Below are positions 28,078 to 36,805 of a DNA stretch of 64,000 bases, piece by piece; the first letter of the stretch is position 1; every line of letters starts with the position of its first letter. This DNA is from Aulosira sp. FACHB-615 (GTDB lineage: Bacteria; Cyanobacteriota; Cyanobacteriia; Cyanobacteriales; Nostocaceae), in assembly GCF_014698045.1 (NCBI RefSeq), contig NZ_JACJSE010000002.1:186001-250000 (forward strand), read 5' to 3'. A program made the position numbers and the translations under genes. The notes beneath the pieces are model-generated. The model was not told the origin of the DNA. It searched no databases and was given only the letters and a program-made list of their open reading frames with translations.

Positions 28078-28254
28078 GAGTTATGCAGAAATATAACAGT
28101 CATATTTGAGAAATTAACAAAAGAGACAAGGTAGACACAGGAGACAAGGGAGAGAGGTTTGTTAATCATTTAGGATTGCTATCTTAAGAATGATCTAATA
28201 GAAAATATCAATATATTTAATGGCTACTAACTTTTCTAGTCCCTAAGTCTTGAG

Positions 28255-28295
28255 AATGTTGGGTTCCGTTCCTCCACCCAACCTACACCTTTTCT
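28255..28295. repeat. Partial copy of the AACCCAACA intergenic repeat
   Basis: TGTTGGGTTCCGTTCCTCCACCCAACCTACACC lies within the 288-bp gap before the next Uma2 gene. The same text occurs at about 35733-35815 (inverted) and 61385-61418. Only one arm is present here. Confidence 0.6.
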
Positions 28296-28365
28296 AGCCC
28301 CTAATCCCTTCTCTCACCCTCTTGCTAAGATAACATCATGATTGACATGGGAGGAATCAATCGTC

Positions 28366-28917
28366 ATGAGTGTGATTGTGGCTAAATGGACGATTGACGA
28401 ATATCATCGCATGATTGAGGCTGGCATTTTAAGCGATCGCCAAGTTGAACTTTTGCAAGGAGAAATTATCGAAATTTCACCAGAAAGCGAACCTCATGCT
28501 TATTCTAGTGATGAAGCGGGTGAATATCTAGCAAAGTTACTGGGTGAACGAGCCTCAATTCGTGAAGCTAAACCAATTACCTTACCTAACAACTCTGAAC
28601 CAGAACCAGATATTGCCATTGTCCAACGTTTGGGACGGCAATATAAACACCATCATCCATATCCAGAAAATATTTTTTGGTTGATTGAGTATGCTAACTC
28701 TAGTTTAGAAAAAGATTTAGAGATAAAAACTAAAATCTACGCCCTAGCAGGTATTTTAGAATATTGGGTTGTGAATTTAAAAAAGCAAAGTCTCATTATA
28801 TTTCGAGAAATTCTCAATGGAGAATACACCTCAAAGCAAACATTAACGGCTGGTATAATTCAGCCACTAGCATTTCCCGATGTTGATGTGGCAGTAGAAA
28901 AAATTATTAATAACTAA
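28366..28917 (+). CDS. Uma2 family endonuclease (DUF820)
   Basis: A 183-residue Uma2-type protein. The ATG at 28366 is chosen because GGGAGG lies about 11 bases upstream; an in-frame TTG at 28342 would add eight residues but lacks such a site. Family blocks include the opening WTIDEYHRMIEAGIL and RQVELLQGEIIEISPESEPH, then SEPEPDIAIV with the acidic residue, IFWLIEYANSSLEKDLEIK with the second acidic group and lysine, and YWVVNL. This is a different subgroup from the neighbouring Uma2 protein at 27445. A 61-residue gene follows two bases after its stop and may be co-translated. Confidence 0.9.
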   Translation: MSVIVAKWTIDEYHRMIEAGILSDRQVELLQGEIIEISPESEPHAYSSDEAGEYLAKLLGERASIREAKPITLPNNSEPEPDIAIVQRLGRQYKHHHPYPENIFWLIEYANSSLEKDLEIKTKIYALAGILEYWVVNLKKQSLIIFREILNGEYTSKQTLTAGIIQPLAFPDVDVAVEKIINN

Positions 28918-28919
28918 TA

Positions 28920-29105
28920 ATGGAAAATACACAACTTTGGTATATTGTCAAGCGCAAAGCCCAAAACTGCGAAATCGTCCCCAGCAATTTAGTTAGAGAC
29001 GATGATCCAGAGATTATAGAAAAGTGGGGAACATTTACTTCCCAAGAAGAAGCGATCGCGCGGCGGATCGGGCTAATCAGGGCTGGTAAATGCCAACCCC
29101 AATAA
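28920..29105 (+). CDS. Small conserved-looking cytosolic protein, 61 residues
   Basis: A 61-residue protein starting two bases after the Uma2 stop codon. The sequence is well-formed and charged (LWYIVKRKAQNCEIVPS, EKWGTFTSQEEAIARRIGLI, AGKCQPQ), with a fold suggestive of a small beta-beta-alpha unit. It contains a HIP1 octamer within the coding part. Similar short proteins starting with W-Y-I/L-V-K are common in cyanobacterial genomes, but I cannot name a function. Translational coupling with the Uma2 gene is likely from spacing. Confidence 0.6.
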   Translation: MENTQLWYIVKRKAQNCEIVPSNLVRDDDPEIIEKWGTFTSQEEAIARRIGLIRAGKCQPQ

Positions 29106-29213
29106 TAGTGCTGAGTGCTGAGTATGCGGGATGAATTGCGATTTTAGCCAAGCTTAAAGGTTGATTTTTTGCGTCTTGGCACGAGTCAGAAATCATCCCA
29201 TGTTTAAAACCCT

Positions 29214-30503
29214 CTAATTATTTTTCTCCGCCCTAGTTATACCTTTGGCAGCAATTTGTTTACCCAAAATTTCCACGCCTTTAGCATATTGTGGATCAGC
29301 CATAGTTGCTAGTTTGTCACGCTCATGCAGCCATAAATCTTGCCGTTGAGCATCTGTCAAATCCACTTTCACATCGGGGTCAATCCCGTGCTTATTAATA
29401 TCTTTACCGCTAGGAGTGTGATATTTAGCAATTGTCACCGCCAATCCAGAGCCATCATCTAGGGGACGCACCGACTGTACCAATCCTTTACCAAAGGTTT
29501 GAGTACCTACCAAAACAGCCCGTTTATTGTCCTTTAAAGCTCCCGATAAAATTTCACTAGCACTAGCAGAACCCTTATCTACCAACACTACTAATGGTTT
29601 ATTGGTGAGAGCGCGGCCATTGGCAACTTCTCGCTCTTGCTCGCCTTGGCGGTCAATGGTAGAAACAATTGTGCCTTTATCTAGCCACATCCGAGCAATT
29701 TCTACACTAGAGAATAACAAGCCACCAGGGTTGCCACGCAAATCGAGAACATAGCCAGCAACTTTCTTAGACTCTAAATCTTTGATGGCGTTTTGCATTT
29801 CTTTACCAGCATTAGCACTGAATTGGTTCAGGCGGATGTAACCGATATTCCCTGCTGGTGATTTTTTTTGCGAATAACGTACTGGATGAATTTCAATCCT
29901 GGCGCGTGTGATGTTGAACTGCTTGATAGCACCGTTACGCTGAATTGTAAGTGTAACTTTAGTATTTGGTTCGCCACGGATTAAGGATACAGCTTGGTTT
30001 GTATCCATACCCTTAGTGCTTTTATCATTAATTTTGAGGATGATATCTTTGGCTAAGATTCCCGCCTTAAATGCCGGTGTATCTTCAATGGGCGCAATCA
30101 CAACCAATTGCTTGGTTTTTTCATCCTGACTGATAGTAATCCCGATACCTGTGAGTTCTCCAGAGGTATCAACCTGCATATTTTTGAACTCTTCCGGGTC
30201 CATAAACCTAGTGTAAGGATCACCAAGTTTCTTCAGCATTTCCCGGATGGATTTATAGGCTTCTTGCTGATTACTGTAGGACTTGTTCAGGTACTCCTTA
30301 CGAACAGCCTGCCAATCTACTTGGTTAAAAGTGCCATCTACGTATTGGCGGTTAACAATTTGCCAAACTTCATCTACTGTTTCCTTGGGACTTGCTTTAA
30401 ATAAAGCCTGACCACGCGAGTGAATGCCCAAGCTAGTAACAGCAATTGTGGAGAGTGTTACTGCCGTAGCACCCAAAACAAGCCTACTTTTTGTAATCAC
30501 CAT
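29214..30503 (-). CDS. Carboxyl-terminal processing peptidase (S41 family)
   Basis: A 429-residue serine protease of the Ctp/Prc family. Cyanobacterial members cleave C-terminal extensions of periplasmic or lumenal proteins, CtpA acting on the D1 precursor. A signal/anchor sequence spans residues 8-28 (LVLGATAVTLSTIAVTSLGI). The PDZ domain lies at about 105-200 (GIGITISQDEKTK, PAFKAGILAKDIILKIND). The catalytic region follows: YVLDLRGNPGG, then GSASASEILSGALKD with Ser314 and TFGKG with Lys339, the 25-residue spacing expected for the Ser/Lys dyad. Which paralogue (CtpA, B or C) it is cannot be decided here. It lies downstream of ispG on the same strand across a 259-bp gap. Confidence 0.92.
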   Translation of the reverse strand: MVITKSRLVLGATAVTLSTIAVTSLGIHSRGQALFKASPKETVDEVWQIVNRQYVDGTFNQVDWQAVRKEYLNKSYSNQQEAYKSIREMLKKLGDPYTRFMDPEEFKNMQVDTSGELTGIGITISQDEKTKQLVVIAPIEDTPAFKAGILAKDIILKINDKSTKGMDTNQAVSLIRGEPNTKVTLTIQRNGAIKQFNITRARIEIHPVRYSQKKSPAGNIGYIRLNQFSANAGKEMQNAIKDLESKKVAGYVLDLRGNPGGLLFSSVEIARMWLDKGTIVSTIDRQGEQEREVANGRALTNKPLVVLVDKGSASASEILSGALKDNKRAVLVGTQTFGKGLVQSVRPLDDGSGLAVTIAKYHTPSGKDINKHGIDPDVKVDLTDAQRQDLWLHERDKLATMADPQYAKGVEILGKQIAAKGITRAEKNN

Positions 30504-30634
30504 AATGACAGCTGTGTCAGAGGGAAAATAATAGTCAGTATGCCCAATCTAACACAGGTATTCTGCAAAGACCGGGTATGTATTTCTAATTTCATGAAAA
30601 TACTTGACAATCCGGCGAACTTGGGAAGTATAAA

Positions 30635-30762
30635 GTCTGAAGTATGAAGGATGAAGTATGAAATTGAGCTTTGATGGTTCCTGGTAGTGATGGGTTTCGC
30701 TTCTTACAGACAAGCAGCCCCAAACAATTTTACATAACTTCATACTTCATACTTCACACTTC
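30635..30762. repeat. Inverted CTTCATACTTCA tandem tracts
   Basis: Between ispG and the Ctp gene, TGAAGTATGAAGGATGAAGT (about 30640-30660) is mirrored by CTTCATACTTCATACTTCAC (about 30738-30758), giving a long imperfect stem just after the ispG stop codon. It may serve as its terminator. The same unit occurs as a tandem tract at 47070-47110 directly before another gene. Confidence 0.5.
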
Positions 30763-31989
30763 TTATGGATCTACCCAACGTCCATCGGCTTTAATCAAAT
30801 TGATTAACTCTTCTACACCTTGGTCTTCTGGAACTTTTTTAATTTCCTCTCGCCCGCGATATAAAGAAATGTAACCAGGAGTTTTGCCCACATAACCATA
30901 GTCAGCATCTGCCATTTCGCCAGGGCCGTTGACAATACAACCCATCACGGCGATATCTAACCCTGTTAAGTGTTTGGTGGCTTCCCGGACTTTATGTAGT
31001 ACTTCTTCTAAGTTAAATAAGGTGCGTCCACAGGAAGGACAAGCGACATATTCCACCATTGTTTTCCGCAGTCCCAAAGCTTGCAAAATGCTATAGCAGA
31101 CAGGGATTTCGTTTTCTGGTGCTTCTGTGAGGGAGACGCGGATGGTGTCACCAATGCCATCTGCTAGTAAGGTGGCAATACCCGCAGTAGACTTGATTCT
31201 GCCGTATTCACCATCACCTGCTTCTGTGACACCCAAATGTAAAGGATAGTCCATACCTAATTCGTCCATCCGCTTGGCTAACAGACGATAGGCGGCTACC
31301 ATCACGGGAACGCGAGAGGCTTTCATGGAAACCACTAAGTTGCGGAAATCTAATGATTCACAAATGCGAATGAATTCTAAAGCCGATTCCACCATTCCTT
31401 CTGGAGTATCACCGTAGGTAAATAGCATTCTTTCCGCTAGGGAACCATGATTTACCCCAATCCGCATCGCTTTGCCTTGGTCGCGCAAGGAAACTACTAG
31501 AGGTTCTAGAGTTTCGCGGATTTTATCGCCAATTTCCTCAAATTCGGATTGAGTATATTCGGTACGGTTGGCGTTTGGTTTTTCAAACACATACAATCCA
31601 GGGTTAATCCGTACTTTCTCGATGTGTTTGGCAACTTCTAAAGCAATTTTCATGCCATTGTGATGTACATCAGCCACAATGGGTACATCTTGGTAAGTTG
31701 TAATGATTTTTTGCTTAATTTCTGCCAATGCTACAGCGTGAGCGAGGCTAGGCACTGTGACACGAACGATTTCGCAGCCGACTTCGTGCAAGCGACGAAT
31801 TGCGGCGACAGAACCATCAATATCCAGAGTGTCTTCGTTAATCATTGACTGCACCACCACAGGGTGTCCGCCGCCGATGGTGACATTGCCTACTTTGACT
31901 GGCCGAGTTTTACGCCGTTTGATTGTAGTATCAAAGGTGGGTTGACTAGATGTGGTGTTTGAGCTTGTAGGTGTAGGCAGAGTTTGCAT
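30763..31989 (-). CDS. ispG: (E)-4-hydroxy-3-methylbut-2-enyl-diphosphate synthase
   Basis: Penultimate enzyme of the methylerythritol phosphate pathway, converting MEcPP to HMBPP with a [4Fe-4S] cluster; in cyanobacteria the electrons come from ferredoxin. The 408-residue protein matches the two-domain IspG form. The N-terminal TIM-barrel includes TRPVKVGNVTIGGGHPVVVQ and RINPG. The C-terminal cluster domain has Cys317 and Cys320 (ACPSCGRT) and Cys351 (MGCIVNGPGEM), with the catalytic Glu358. The N-terminal 25 residues are a low-complexity Ser/Thr/Pro stretch, as in other cyanobacterial IspG. It supplies isoprenoid precursors, including carotenoids such as those modified by crtD further along. 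Confidence 0.97.
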   Translation of the reverse strand: MQTLPTPTSSNTTSSQPTFDTTIKRRKTRPVKVGNVTIGGGHPVVVQSMINEDTLDIDGSVAAIRRLHEVGCEIVRVTVPSLAHAVALAEIKQKIITTYQDVPIVADVHHNGMKIALEVAKHIEKVRINPGLYVFEKPNANRTEYTQSEFEEIGDKIRETLEPLVVSLRDQGKAMRIGVNHGSLAERMLFTYGDTPEGMVESALEFIRICESLDFRNLVVSMKASRVPVMVAAYRLLAKRMDELGMDYPLHLGVTEAGDGEYGRIKSTAGIATLLADGIGDTIRVSLTEAPENEIPVCYSILQALGLRKTMVEYVACPSCGRTLFNLEEVLHKVREATKHLTGLDIAVMGCIVNGPGEMADADYGYVGKTPGYISLYRGREEIKKVPEDQGVEELINLIKADGRWVDP

Positions 31990-32154
31990 AACTCATTCAG
32001 TAAATTTTTGTAGCTAAAATATTCAGACTAAACAATCCTGTCTCTCAGAGTGCCACAATGGGGGCTTTTTTTGGCAACGGGATGGGAAAAAAGCAGATGA
32101 CGATCGCCATACATCATCATATATAGCAGGTGATAGGTGACAGGTGATAGAGAT

Positions 32155-32199
32155 AAAATGAAGAGCGATCGCATCATCACGGCGATCGCTCTTCATTTT
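32155..32199. terminator. 18-bp perfect hairpin containing HIP1 octamers
   Basis: AAAATGAAGAGCGATCGC (32155-32172) pairs exactly with GCGATCGCTCTTCATTTT (32182-32199) around a nine-base loop. Each arm includes the HIP1 octamer GCGATCGC. It sits 20 bp after the stop of the LamG-type gene (minus strand) and about 155 bp before ispG, where a transcription terminator for the former is expected; A/T tracts flank both sides, so it may act in both directions. Confidence 0.75.
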
Positions 32200-32218
32200 T
32201 ACTATTTTAGTTCTGTGC

Positions 32219-34669
32219 TTAATTCGGCTTAAATAGCTGCCAAGCTATCAGTAAAATCAGCACAATCAAAAACAAATAAACAATTAGGTCGGTTTTATCA
32301 TATCTAGTCTTAGTTTGGGTTTGACGCTGATTGTTGTTAGCTCTGCTATTATTTGTGTCTGGTCTTGGTTGCGGTGTGATTGGAATAACAGGTTTAACTT
32401 GTTCTGCAACTGGAAGATTATTGGTTTCTGGCGGTGATGGTGGTGTCACTGGTTGAACAGGTTTGATTTGTTCTGCTACAGGAAGATTATTAGTTTCTGG
32501 CGGTGATGGTGGTGTCACTGGTTGAACAGGTATGACTTGTTCCGCTACAGGAAGATTATTAGTTTCTGGCGGTGGTGGTGGTATGACTGGTTCCGCTACA
32601 GGAAGATTATTGGTTTCTGGCGGTGGTGGTGTAACTGGTTCTACAGGTATAACTTGTTCCGCCACAGGAAGATTATTGGTTTCTGGCGGTGGTGGTGGTG
32701 TGACTGGTTCTACAGGTATAACTTGTTCCGCCACAGGAAGATTATTGGCTTCTGGCGGTGATGGCGGTGCGACTGGTTCCGCAACTGGAAGATTATTGGT
32801 TTCTGGTTGTGGTTCTGGCGTTACTGGTGCAATAGGAGTGACTTGTTCCGCAGTCGGTTTGCTATCTTCAGCCGGAATAACTTCCAGGTTCCACTCATTA
32901 CCGATACCTGTACCCCAAGTTGTGACACCTTGTTGAGAGTCTGGACGATGTAAGTAATCACCTTTCCAAGATTTTAGTCTGATGGTGCGATCGCTTACCG
33001 ACTCAACTGCCCACTCATTACCGATACCAGTTCCCCAAGTGGTGACACCCTGTTCTGAGTCTGGACGATGTAAGTAATCACCTTTCCAAGATTTTAGTCT
33101 GATGGTGCGATCGCTGACCGACTCCACCAGCCATTCATTACCGATACCAGTTCCCCAAGTGGTGACACCCTGTTCTGAGTCGGGACGGTGTAAGTAATCA
33201 CCTTTCCAAGATTGCAGCTTGATTTTGCTATTGTTTGGTAGATTTACTGCTGCATCTGTAGAATTTTTTTCAGGTTCAATGTTAGTTGCAGGTGCAGGTT
33301 TGATGAGTAGTTCTTGCTGTTGCCAAATCGCGCCGTTAACTGTGCCGTTATTTGCACGACTAGTCTTGTCGGCTACTACAGTACCGGAACATTCATTTAA
33401 CTGCCAGTAACCAACTAACCCGTCCTCATTTCCTGCAAGTCTGCTGTGCAGATGCTGTTGAATTTCTGCTTGGCTGCGAGCAATATTCCAAACCCGCACT
33501 TCTGAAATTTGACCATCAAAGTAACCATCCTGCGGCCAGTTACTTCTACCGATGTAGTTTTGTGTCCGGTTAATATTTGCTGGGAGTTGTAGCTGTCCAC
33601 TTTGAATTAACTCACCATTTTTGTAAAGTTTCGCAAATCCTGACTGATCAATTGTTGCAGCTAAGTGCGTCCACTTGCCAGTTTCTAGAACTGCGGCGCT
33701 AGTAATTCGTCTTTCTCCGGCGCTAGTTTTGACATCTAAAGCTAGTTGATTAGTGGTTTCTGGATTGGCAAAAACAATATTATTGCTACTTACGCCATTG
33801 CCAAAATCGATAATTCTTGACCAATATTTAAAGCTGTTGTAGCGTACCCATGCTTCTACACTAAAGCCCTGAGAATAATCAATATTTACAGCAGGTAAAG
33901 ATACATAATTATTTTGACCATTAAATTCTAAAACACACTGTCTAAGTGCAGTTGGAAATTCATAAAGTTCTTGAATATCTTTTTCAGATAATGCTCGATT
34001 ATAAATCCGCACATCATCTATCACACCTTTGAAAAATTCGGTATGAGAGTTATGGGCTGCACCAATTTTTAAAGTTAAAGAATTAGTATTAACTGCCTCA
34101 CTATGATGTTGTCCTGAACCATCAAGATTACCATCTAAATAAAAAGTTGATACACCTTTAGAGAAAACTACAGCTACGTGATGCCACTCGTTGAGAGAAT
34201 AAGCAGTGTGAGCAGATACGTTTTGTTTTCCGCCAGTTAGACGCAATCTTCTGCCAGTACTGCCATCGTAGGTATCAAAATTATAGCCATCGTTGACACC
34301 TGCTGTAGTTTTGTCAATTAGTCTGTAACCTCTTAATGAATTATCTTCTGGTTGGTTAATCCAGAGGGAAATAGTAAAGTTATCAGTAAGGTTTAGCAGG
34401 TCATTGTGGGCGATTTCGATATAGTCATCAATGCCATCAAATTGATAAGCACTGTTAGGATTCCCAAATCTATCCTTGGTAAGTGTTGCACCGTAGACAG
34501 TTCCATGAAGTCCGTGTCCACTGCTATCATCTGCATTGCCGTTAAATGGATAATGAGCTACTAAACCTTGTTTGAGTAGTTCTGTTGCTAATTCTTGAAA
34601 CTCTGCACTACTCAAAATCCATGCGTCGGAATTGCCGACAATTTTGCTCAGTTTTTCAGCAGCTTGCAT
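32219..34669 (-). CDS. LamG-domain protein with triplicated 40-residue repeat, proline-rich linker and C-terminal membrane anchor
   Basis: An 816-residue modular protein. Two LamG/concanavalin-like domains occupy roughly 35-235 (GLVAHYPFNGNADDSSGHG; GVIDDVRIYNRALSE) and 243-430 (FSVEAWVRYNSF; QISEVRVWNIARSQAEIQ). Residues about 480-600 contain three 40-residue repeats with the core SWKGDYLHRPDS, GVTTWGTGIGNEW. A linker of about seven units built on PETNNLPVAEQVIPVEPVTP follows. The C-terminus is a single helix, LIVYLFLIVLILLIAWQLF, then KPN. There is no N-terminal signal peptide, so it would be tail-anchored with the lectin-like part in the cytosol unless another export route is used. Function is unknown; LamG domains typically bind glycans or proteins. 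Confidence 0.8.
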   Translation of the reverse strand: MQAAEKLSKIVGNSDAWILSSAEFQELATELLKQGLVAHYPFNGNADDSSGHGLHGTVYGATLTKDRFGNPNSAYQFDGIDDYIEIAHNDLLNLTDNFTISLWINQPEDNSLRGYRLIDKTTAGVNDGYNFDTYDGSTGRRLRLTGGKQNVSAHTAYSLNEWHHVAVVFSKGVSTFYLDGNLDGSGQHHSEAVNTNSLTLKIGAAHNSHTEFFKGVIDDVRIYNRALSEKDIQELYEFPTALRQCVLEFNGQNNYVSLPAVNIDYSQGFSVEAWVRYNSFKYWSRIIDFGNGVSSNNIVFANPETTNQLALDVKTSAGERRITSAAVLETGKWTHLAATIDQSGFAKLYKNGELIQSGQLQLPANINRTQNYIGRSNWPQDGYFDGQISEVRVWNIARSQAEIQQHLHSRLAGNEDGLVGYWQLNECSGTVVADKTSRANNGTVNGAIWQQQELLIKPAPATNIEPEKNSTDAAVNLPNNSKIKLQSWKGDYLHRPDSEQGVTTWGTGIGNEWLVESVSDRTIRLKSWKGDYLHRPDSEQGVTTWGTGIGNEWAVESVSDRTIRLKSWKGDYLHRPDSQQGVTTWGTGIGNEWNLEVIPAEDSKPTAEQVTPIAPVTPEPQPETNNLPVAEPVAPPSPPEANNLPVAEQVIPVEPVTPPPPPETNNLPVAEQVIPVEPVTPPPPETNNLPVAEPVIPPPPPETNNLPVAEQVIPVQPVTPPSPPETNNLPVAEQIKPVQPVTPPSPPETNNLPVAEQVKPVIPITPQPRPDTNNSRANNNQRQTQTKTRYDKTDLIVYLFLIVLILLIAWQLFKPN
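32400..32830. repeat. Proline-rich coding minisatellite
   Basis: About seven repeats of 54-72 bp encoding the PETNNLPVAEQ(V/I)xPVxPVTPP(P/S)P linker of the LamG protein. The opposite strand is open in two frames purely because of this periodicity; those frames are not genes. Confidence 0.8.
32870..33230. repeat. Three tandem 120-bp in-frame repeats
   Basis: Within the LamG gene, the block that includes GTAAGTAATCACCTTTCCAA recurs at 32951, 33071 and 33191, a spacing of exactly 120 bp. Copies differ at only a few bases, including synonymous ones, indicating recent duplication or gene conversion. Confidence 0.85.
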
Positions 34670-34708
34670 AATTATTGCCCTGTGTTGTTGATTGAAATGA
34701 TCTGTTGA

Positions 34709-34841
34709 AGCTACGCAAAAAAAAGAAAGATAAGGGTTTGATGAAGGGTGAAGGGGTATAGGGGTGTATGTATTAAAAACCCTTATATAACCTCAAGCCC
34801 TTACACCCATTCTTAACAGACAAACTTTGTCTGTAAGTCCT
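34709..34841. repeat. AGGACTTACGC-family repeat, degenerate copy
   Basis: CTACGCAAAAAAAAGAAAGA near 34710 and CTGTAAGTCCT near 34831-34841 are degenerate forms of the termini of the element at 1612-1754, with a similar interior (GGGGTATAGGGGTGTATGTA). It lies upstream of the LamG gene. Confidence 0.6.
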
Positions 34842-35148
34842 GGAGATGTTTTGCAGTCCGATACTTCAACAATTGGTTACAATGGGGGAATTTCTAGTGA
34901 AAATTAACGATACTCATTTCCACTTCATCAAGATATCCACTTATTGGCTGATCGTCCTACGTATAATTACTGAAATCTCTGGAAATCTACTGAAAACTAG
35001 GATGTTATTATTACTATGATTTCAATTGGTAAATTTATATGATTGTGAGTTTTTAGAACTTCAAAGTGCTGAATTTTGAGAGGCGATCGCACTCAATATC
35101 AGTTCCCAAAATGCACGAAATCTCCTAGACAATTTCCTAGTTTAATGA

Positions 35149-35352
35149 GGTACAAATTTATTTAATCTTATTCTGTCTCAAGCAGATAGTGATGAAAGAT
35201 TTTATGTACTAAGTGAAGATGGGCAAGAGGGAGATACAATTGTAGTTCTGTTAAATCCATCTATATTTAAATTTCTTCAAGACATTAGTAAGTTTGAGAA
35301 TCAAGACGTACCAAAGCCTATCGAGACATATTTTGAGAGTATATTGTCCTGA
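35149..35352 (+). pseudogene. Remnant of a short protein gene (67-codon C-terminal fragment)
   Basis: A frame that is open for 67 codons and ends in TGA at 35350-35352 reads like real protein (LSQADSDERFYVLSEDGQE, GDTIVVLLNPSIFKFLQDI, then PKPIETYFESILS). It has no start codon: an in-frame TGA precedes it at 35146-35148. The size and style recall small antitoxin-like or regulatory proteins, but I recognise no specific family. Probably the 3' part of a decayed gene; no toxin gene is adjacent. Confidence 0.4.
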
Positions 35353-35440
35353 ATATCAAGTAAAAAGTGTTGTACCAACTGTGCAGAATAAATATTGCCA
35401 GTGTTGTTTTCAAAAGTAAAGATTGAGAAAAACCTGAGAT

Positions 35441-35566
35441 ATAGGAATACGGTTTGATTTCTGAATCTAGTTGTGCAGACAGGGAGTAGGGAATGGGGAG
35501 TAGGGAGTAGGAAAGAAGCCTGAACTGGGTGTACTGATTTTTTCCCAAATCAAATATGAGTCCTAT
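35441..35566 (+). repeat. MITE-like element, ATAGGA family, copy 3
   Basis: A 126-bp copy (ATAGGAATACGGTTTGATTT at left; complement of ATAGGACTCATATTTGATTT at right) in the repeat-packed gap between the LamG gene and the radical-SAM gene. Confidence 0.85.
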
Positions 35567-35580
35567 AAGTAACCACGCAA

Positions 35581-35691
35581 AATTAATTACAGTCATTGCG
35601 AGCGAAGCGAAGCAATCCCAGCCCTTGCGATTGCTTCATTTCGCTTCGCTCCATTCGCAATGACTTTGTGTAATTAATTATGTTTAACTAC
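35581..35691. repeat. Long inverted repeat, GTCATTGCGA family
   Basis: AATTAATTACAGTCATTGCG at the left is mirrored by CGCAATGAC followed by TTTGTGTAATTAATT at the right. Inner arms GAGCGAAGCGAAGCAATC and GATTGCTTCATTTCGCTTCG extend the stem to about 45 bp with few mismatches. It would fold into one extended hairpin. No open frame spans it. Confidence 0.7.
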
Positions 35692-35696
35692 TTATT

Positions 35697-35830
35697 GCAA
35701 TACAGTTCAGTTAAGGCAACAACTTAGACTGGTGTAGGTTGGATGGAGGAACGGAACCCAACATTTTCAAGGCTTTGTTGGGTTACGCGGCTACACCCAA
35801 CCTACTATTCTCTTAACTGAACCGTATTGT
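35697..35830. repeat. Nested palindromic element with AACCCAACA arms
   Basis: Outer arms AATACAGTTCAGTTAAG and CTTAACTGAACCGTATT enclose inner arms GTAGGTTGGATGGAGG... and CACCCAACCTAC, with AACCCAACA near the middle. The element lies 83 bp from the 3' end of the radical-SAM gene. Related inner sequence occurs at 28255 and 61339-61418. Confidence 0.65.
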
Positions 35831-35913
35831 CCTATATTGCTGGTTATTTAACTGGTTACGATTTCCTCTTCAATGCTTTATCTGTGGCAAACATTTTTTG
35901 AATTGGGATTACT

Positions 35914-36537
35914 TTAAGTTAATTCCAGTCGTCCGCGATAACCGGTGACAATGCGGCTACCATCCTTGAGAATGTGAATTTCAATTTGGTCACTAGCCCA
36001 AGTAATTTGGTCGGCTAAAGCAGGGTTAAAGACATTTACTCGCTGGTTACTAGAAGAAACTGGGGAGTTGGGGGAATTAATCGCCAGGGATTCGACAAAT
36101 GGCCCATCAATTAAAATATCTAATTGTGCTAATAGTTCTTGTGAACCTGGAGGTGCGGAGTCGGACTGGAGTTGTTTGAGGGTAAAACCTGTAAAAGACA
36201 TCACATTTAAGCCCGCAGCTTTTAGTTTACGTGCTAAAGCGGCTAAAGCAGGTGCTTGCCAAAACGGTTCGCCACCAGAGAAGGTGACACCTGTGTTTTG
36301 GGGTTTACTGAGAATTTGCTCGGCGAGGGTATCAACAGCAATCAGTTGGTTAATCTCAAAGGGCCAAGACTCAGGATTAAAGCAACCAGAACAGGCGCGG
36401 GGACAACCTTGCACCCAAATCACAGCGCGACAACCAGGGCCATTAACTTCTGACTCATCAACATAACCCATAATGTTGAGATAGCCAGGGGGAATTTCTA
36501 GAAGTGTTGGTGATGGGTAAGTTGGTTGCGTTTCCAT
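35914..36537 (-). CDS. 4Fe-4S single-cluster radical SAM protein, NrdG-like
   Basis: A 207-residue radical S-adenosylmethionine protein. Cys45, Cys49 and Cys52 (GCPRACSGC) form the CxxxCxxC cluster motif, and VTFSGGEPFWQ is the SAM-binding GGE block. The size and sequence resemble activating enzymes of the anaerobic ribonucleotide reductase activase (NrdG) group, which generate glycyl radicals; however no NrdD or pyruvate formate-lyase gene is adjacent, so its target is unknown. The start is well supported: AGGAGG lies six bases before the ATG at 36537. Confidence 0.85.
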   Translation of the reverse strand: METQPTYPSPTLLEIPPGYLNIMGYVDESEVNGPGCRAVIWVQGCPRACSGCFNPESWPFEINQLIAVDTLAEQILSKPQNTGVTFSGGEPFWQAPALAALARKLKAAGLNVMSFTGFTLKQLQSDSAPPGSQELLAQLDILIDGPFVESLAINSPNSPVSSSNQRVNVFNPALADQITWASDQIEIHILKDGSRIVTGYRGRLELT

Positions 36538-36805
36538 CTGTTTCCTCCTGTGCTGAAATTACCCAATACTCTTGATGTGTTGATTTGGAATTATGCGGTG
36601 CGATCGCCGTCAAAACCTACATCAAAGCAATTATCGCTACCAGTCACTCGACATACTGCATTTGATTTGACTAAACTGCCATTCTCCATAATTCCATCAA
36701 CATTGAACCCGAAAAAAATGAGGAACTTGTGAAGATATCTCGCCTAACTCGTAATTCACGTTTTCTGTGGAACACAAGTAAATTCGGCAATCAAACCAAA
36801 TTACT

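Noticed and set aside
32522..32936. Plus-strand open frames with SGGGGG and FWRWWW repeats
   Set aside because: Antisense shadows of the proline-rich coding minisatellite of the LamG protein.
35149..35352. Functional toxin-antitoxin pair
   Set aside because: The fragment has no start codon, and no toxin-sized gene is adjacent; at most it is a decayed gene end.
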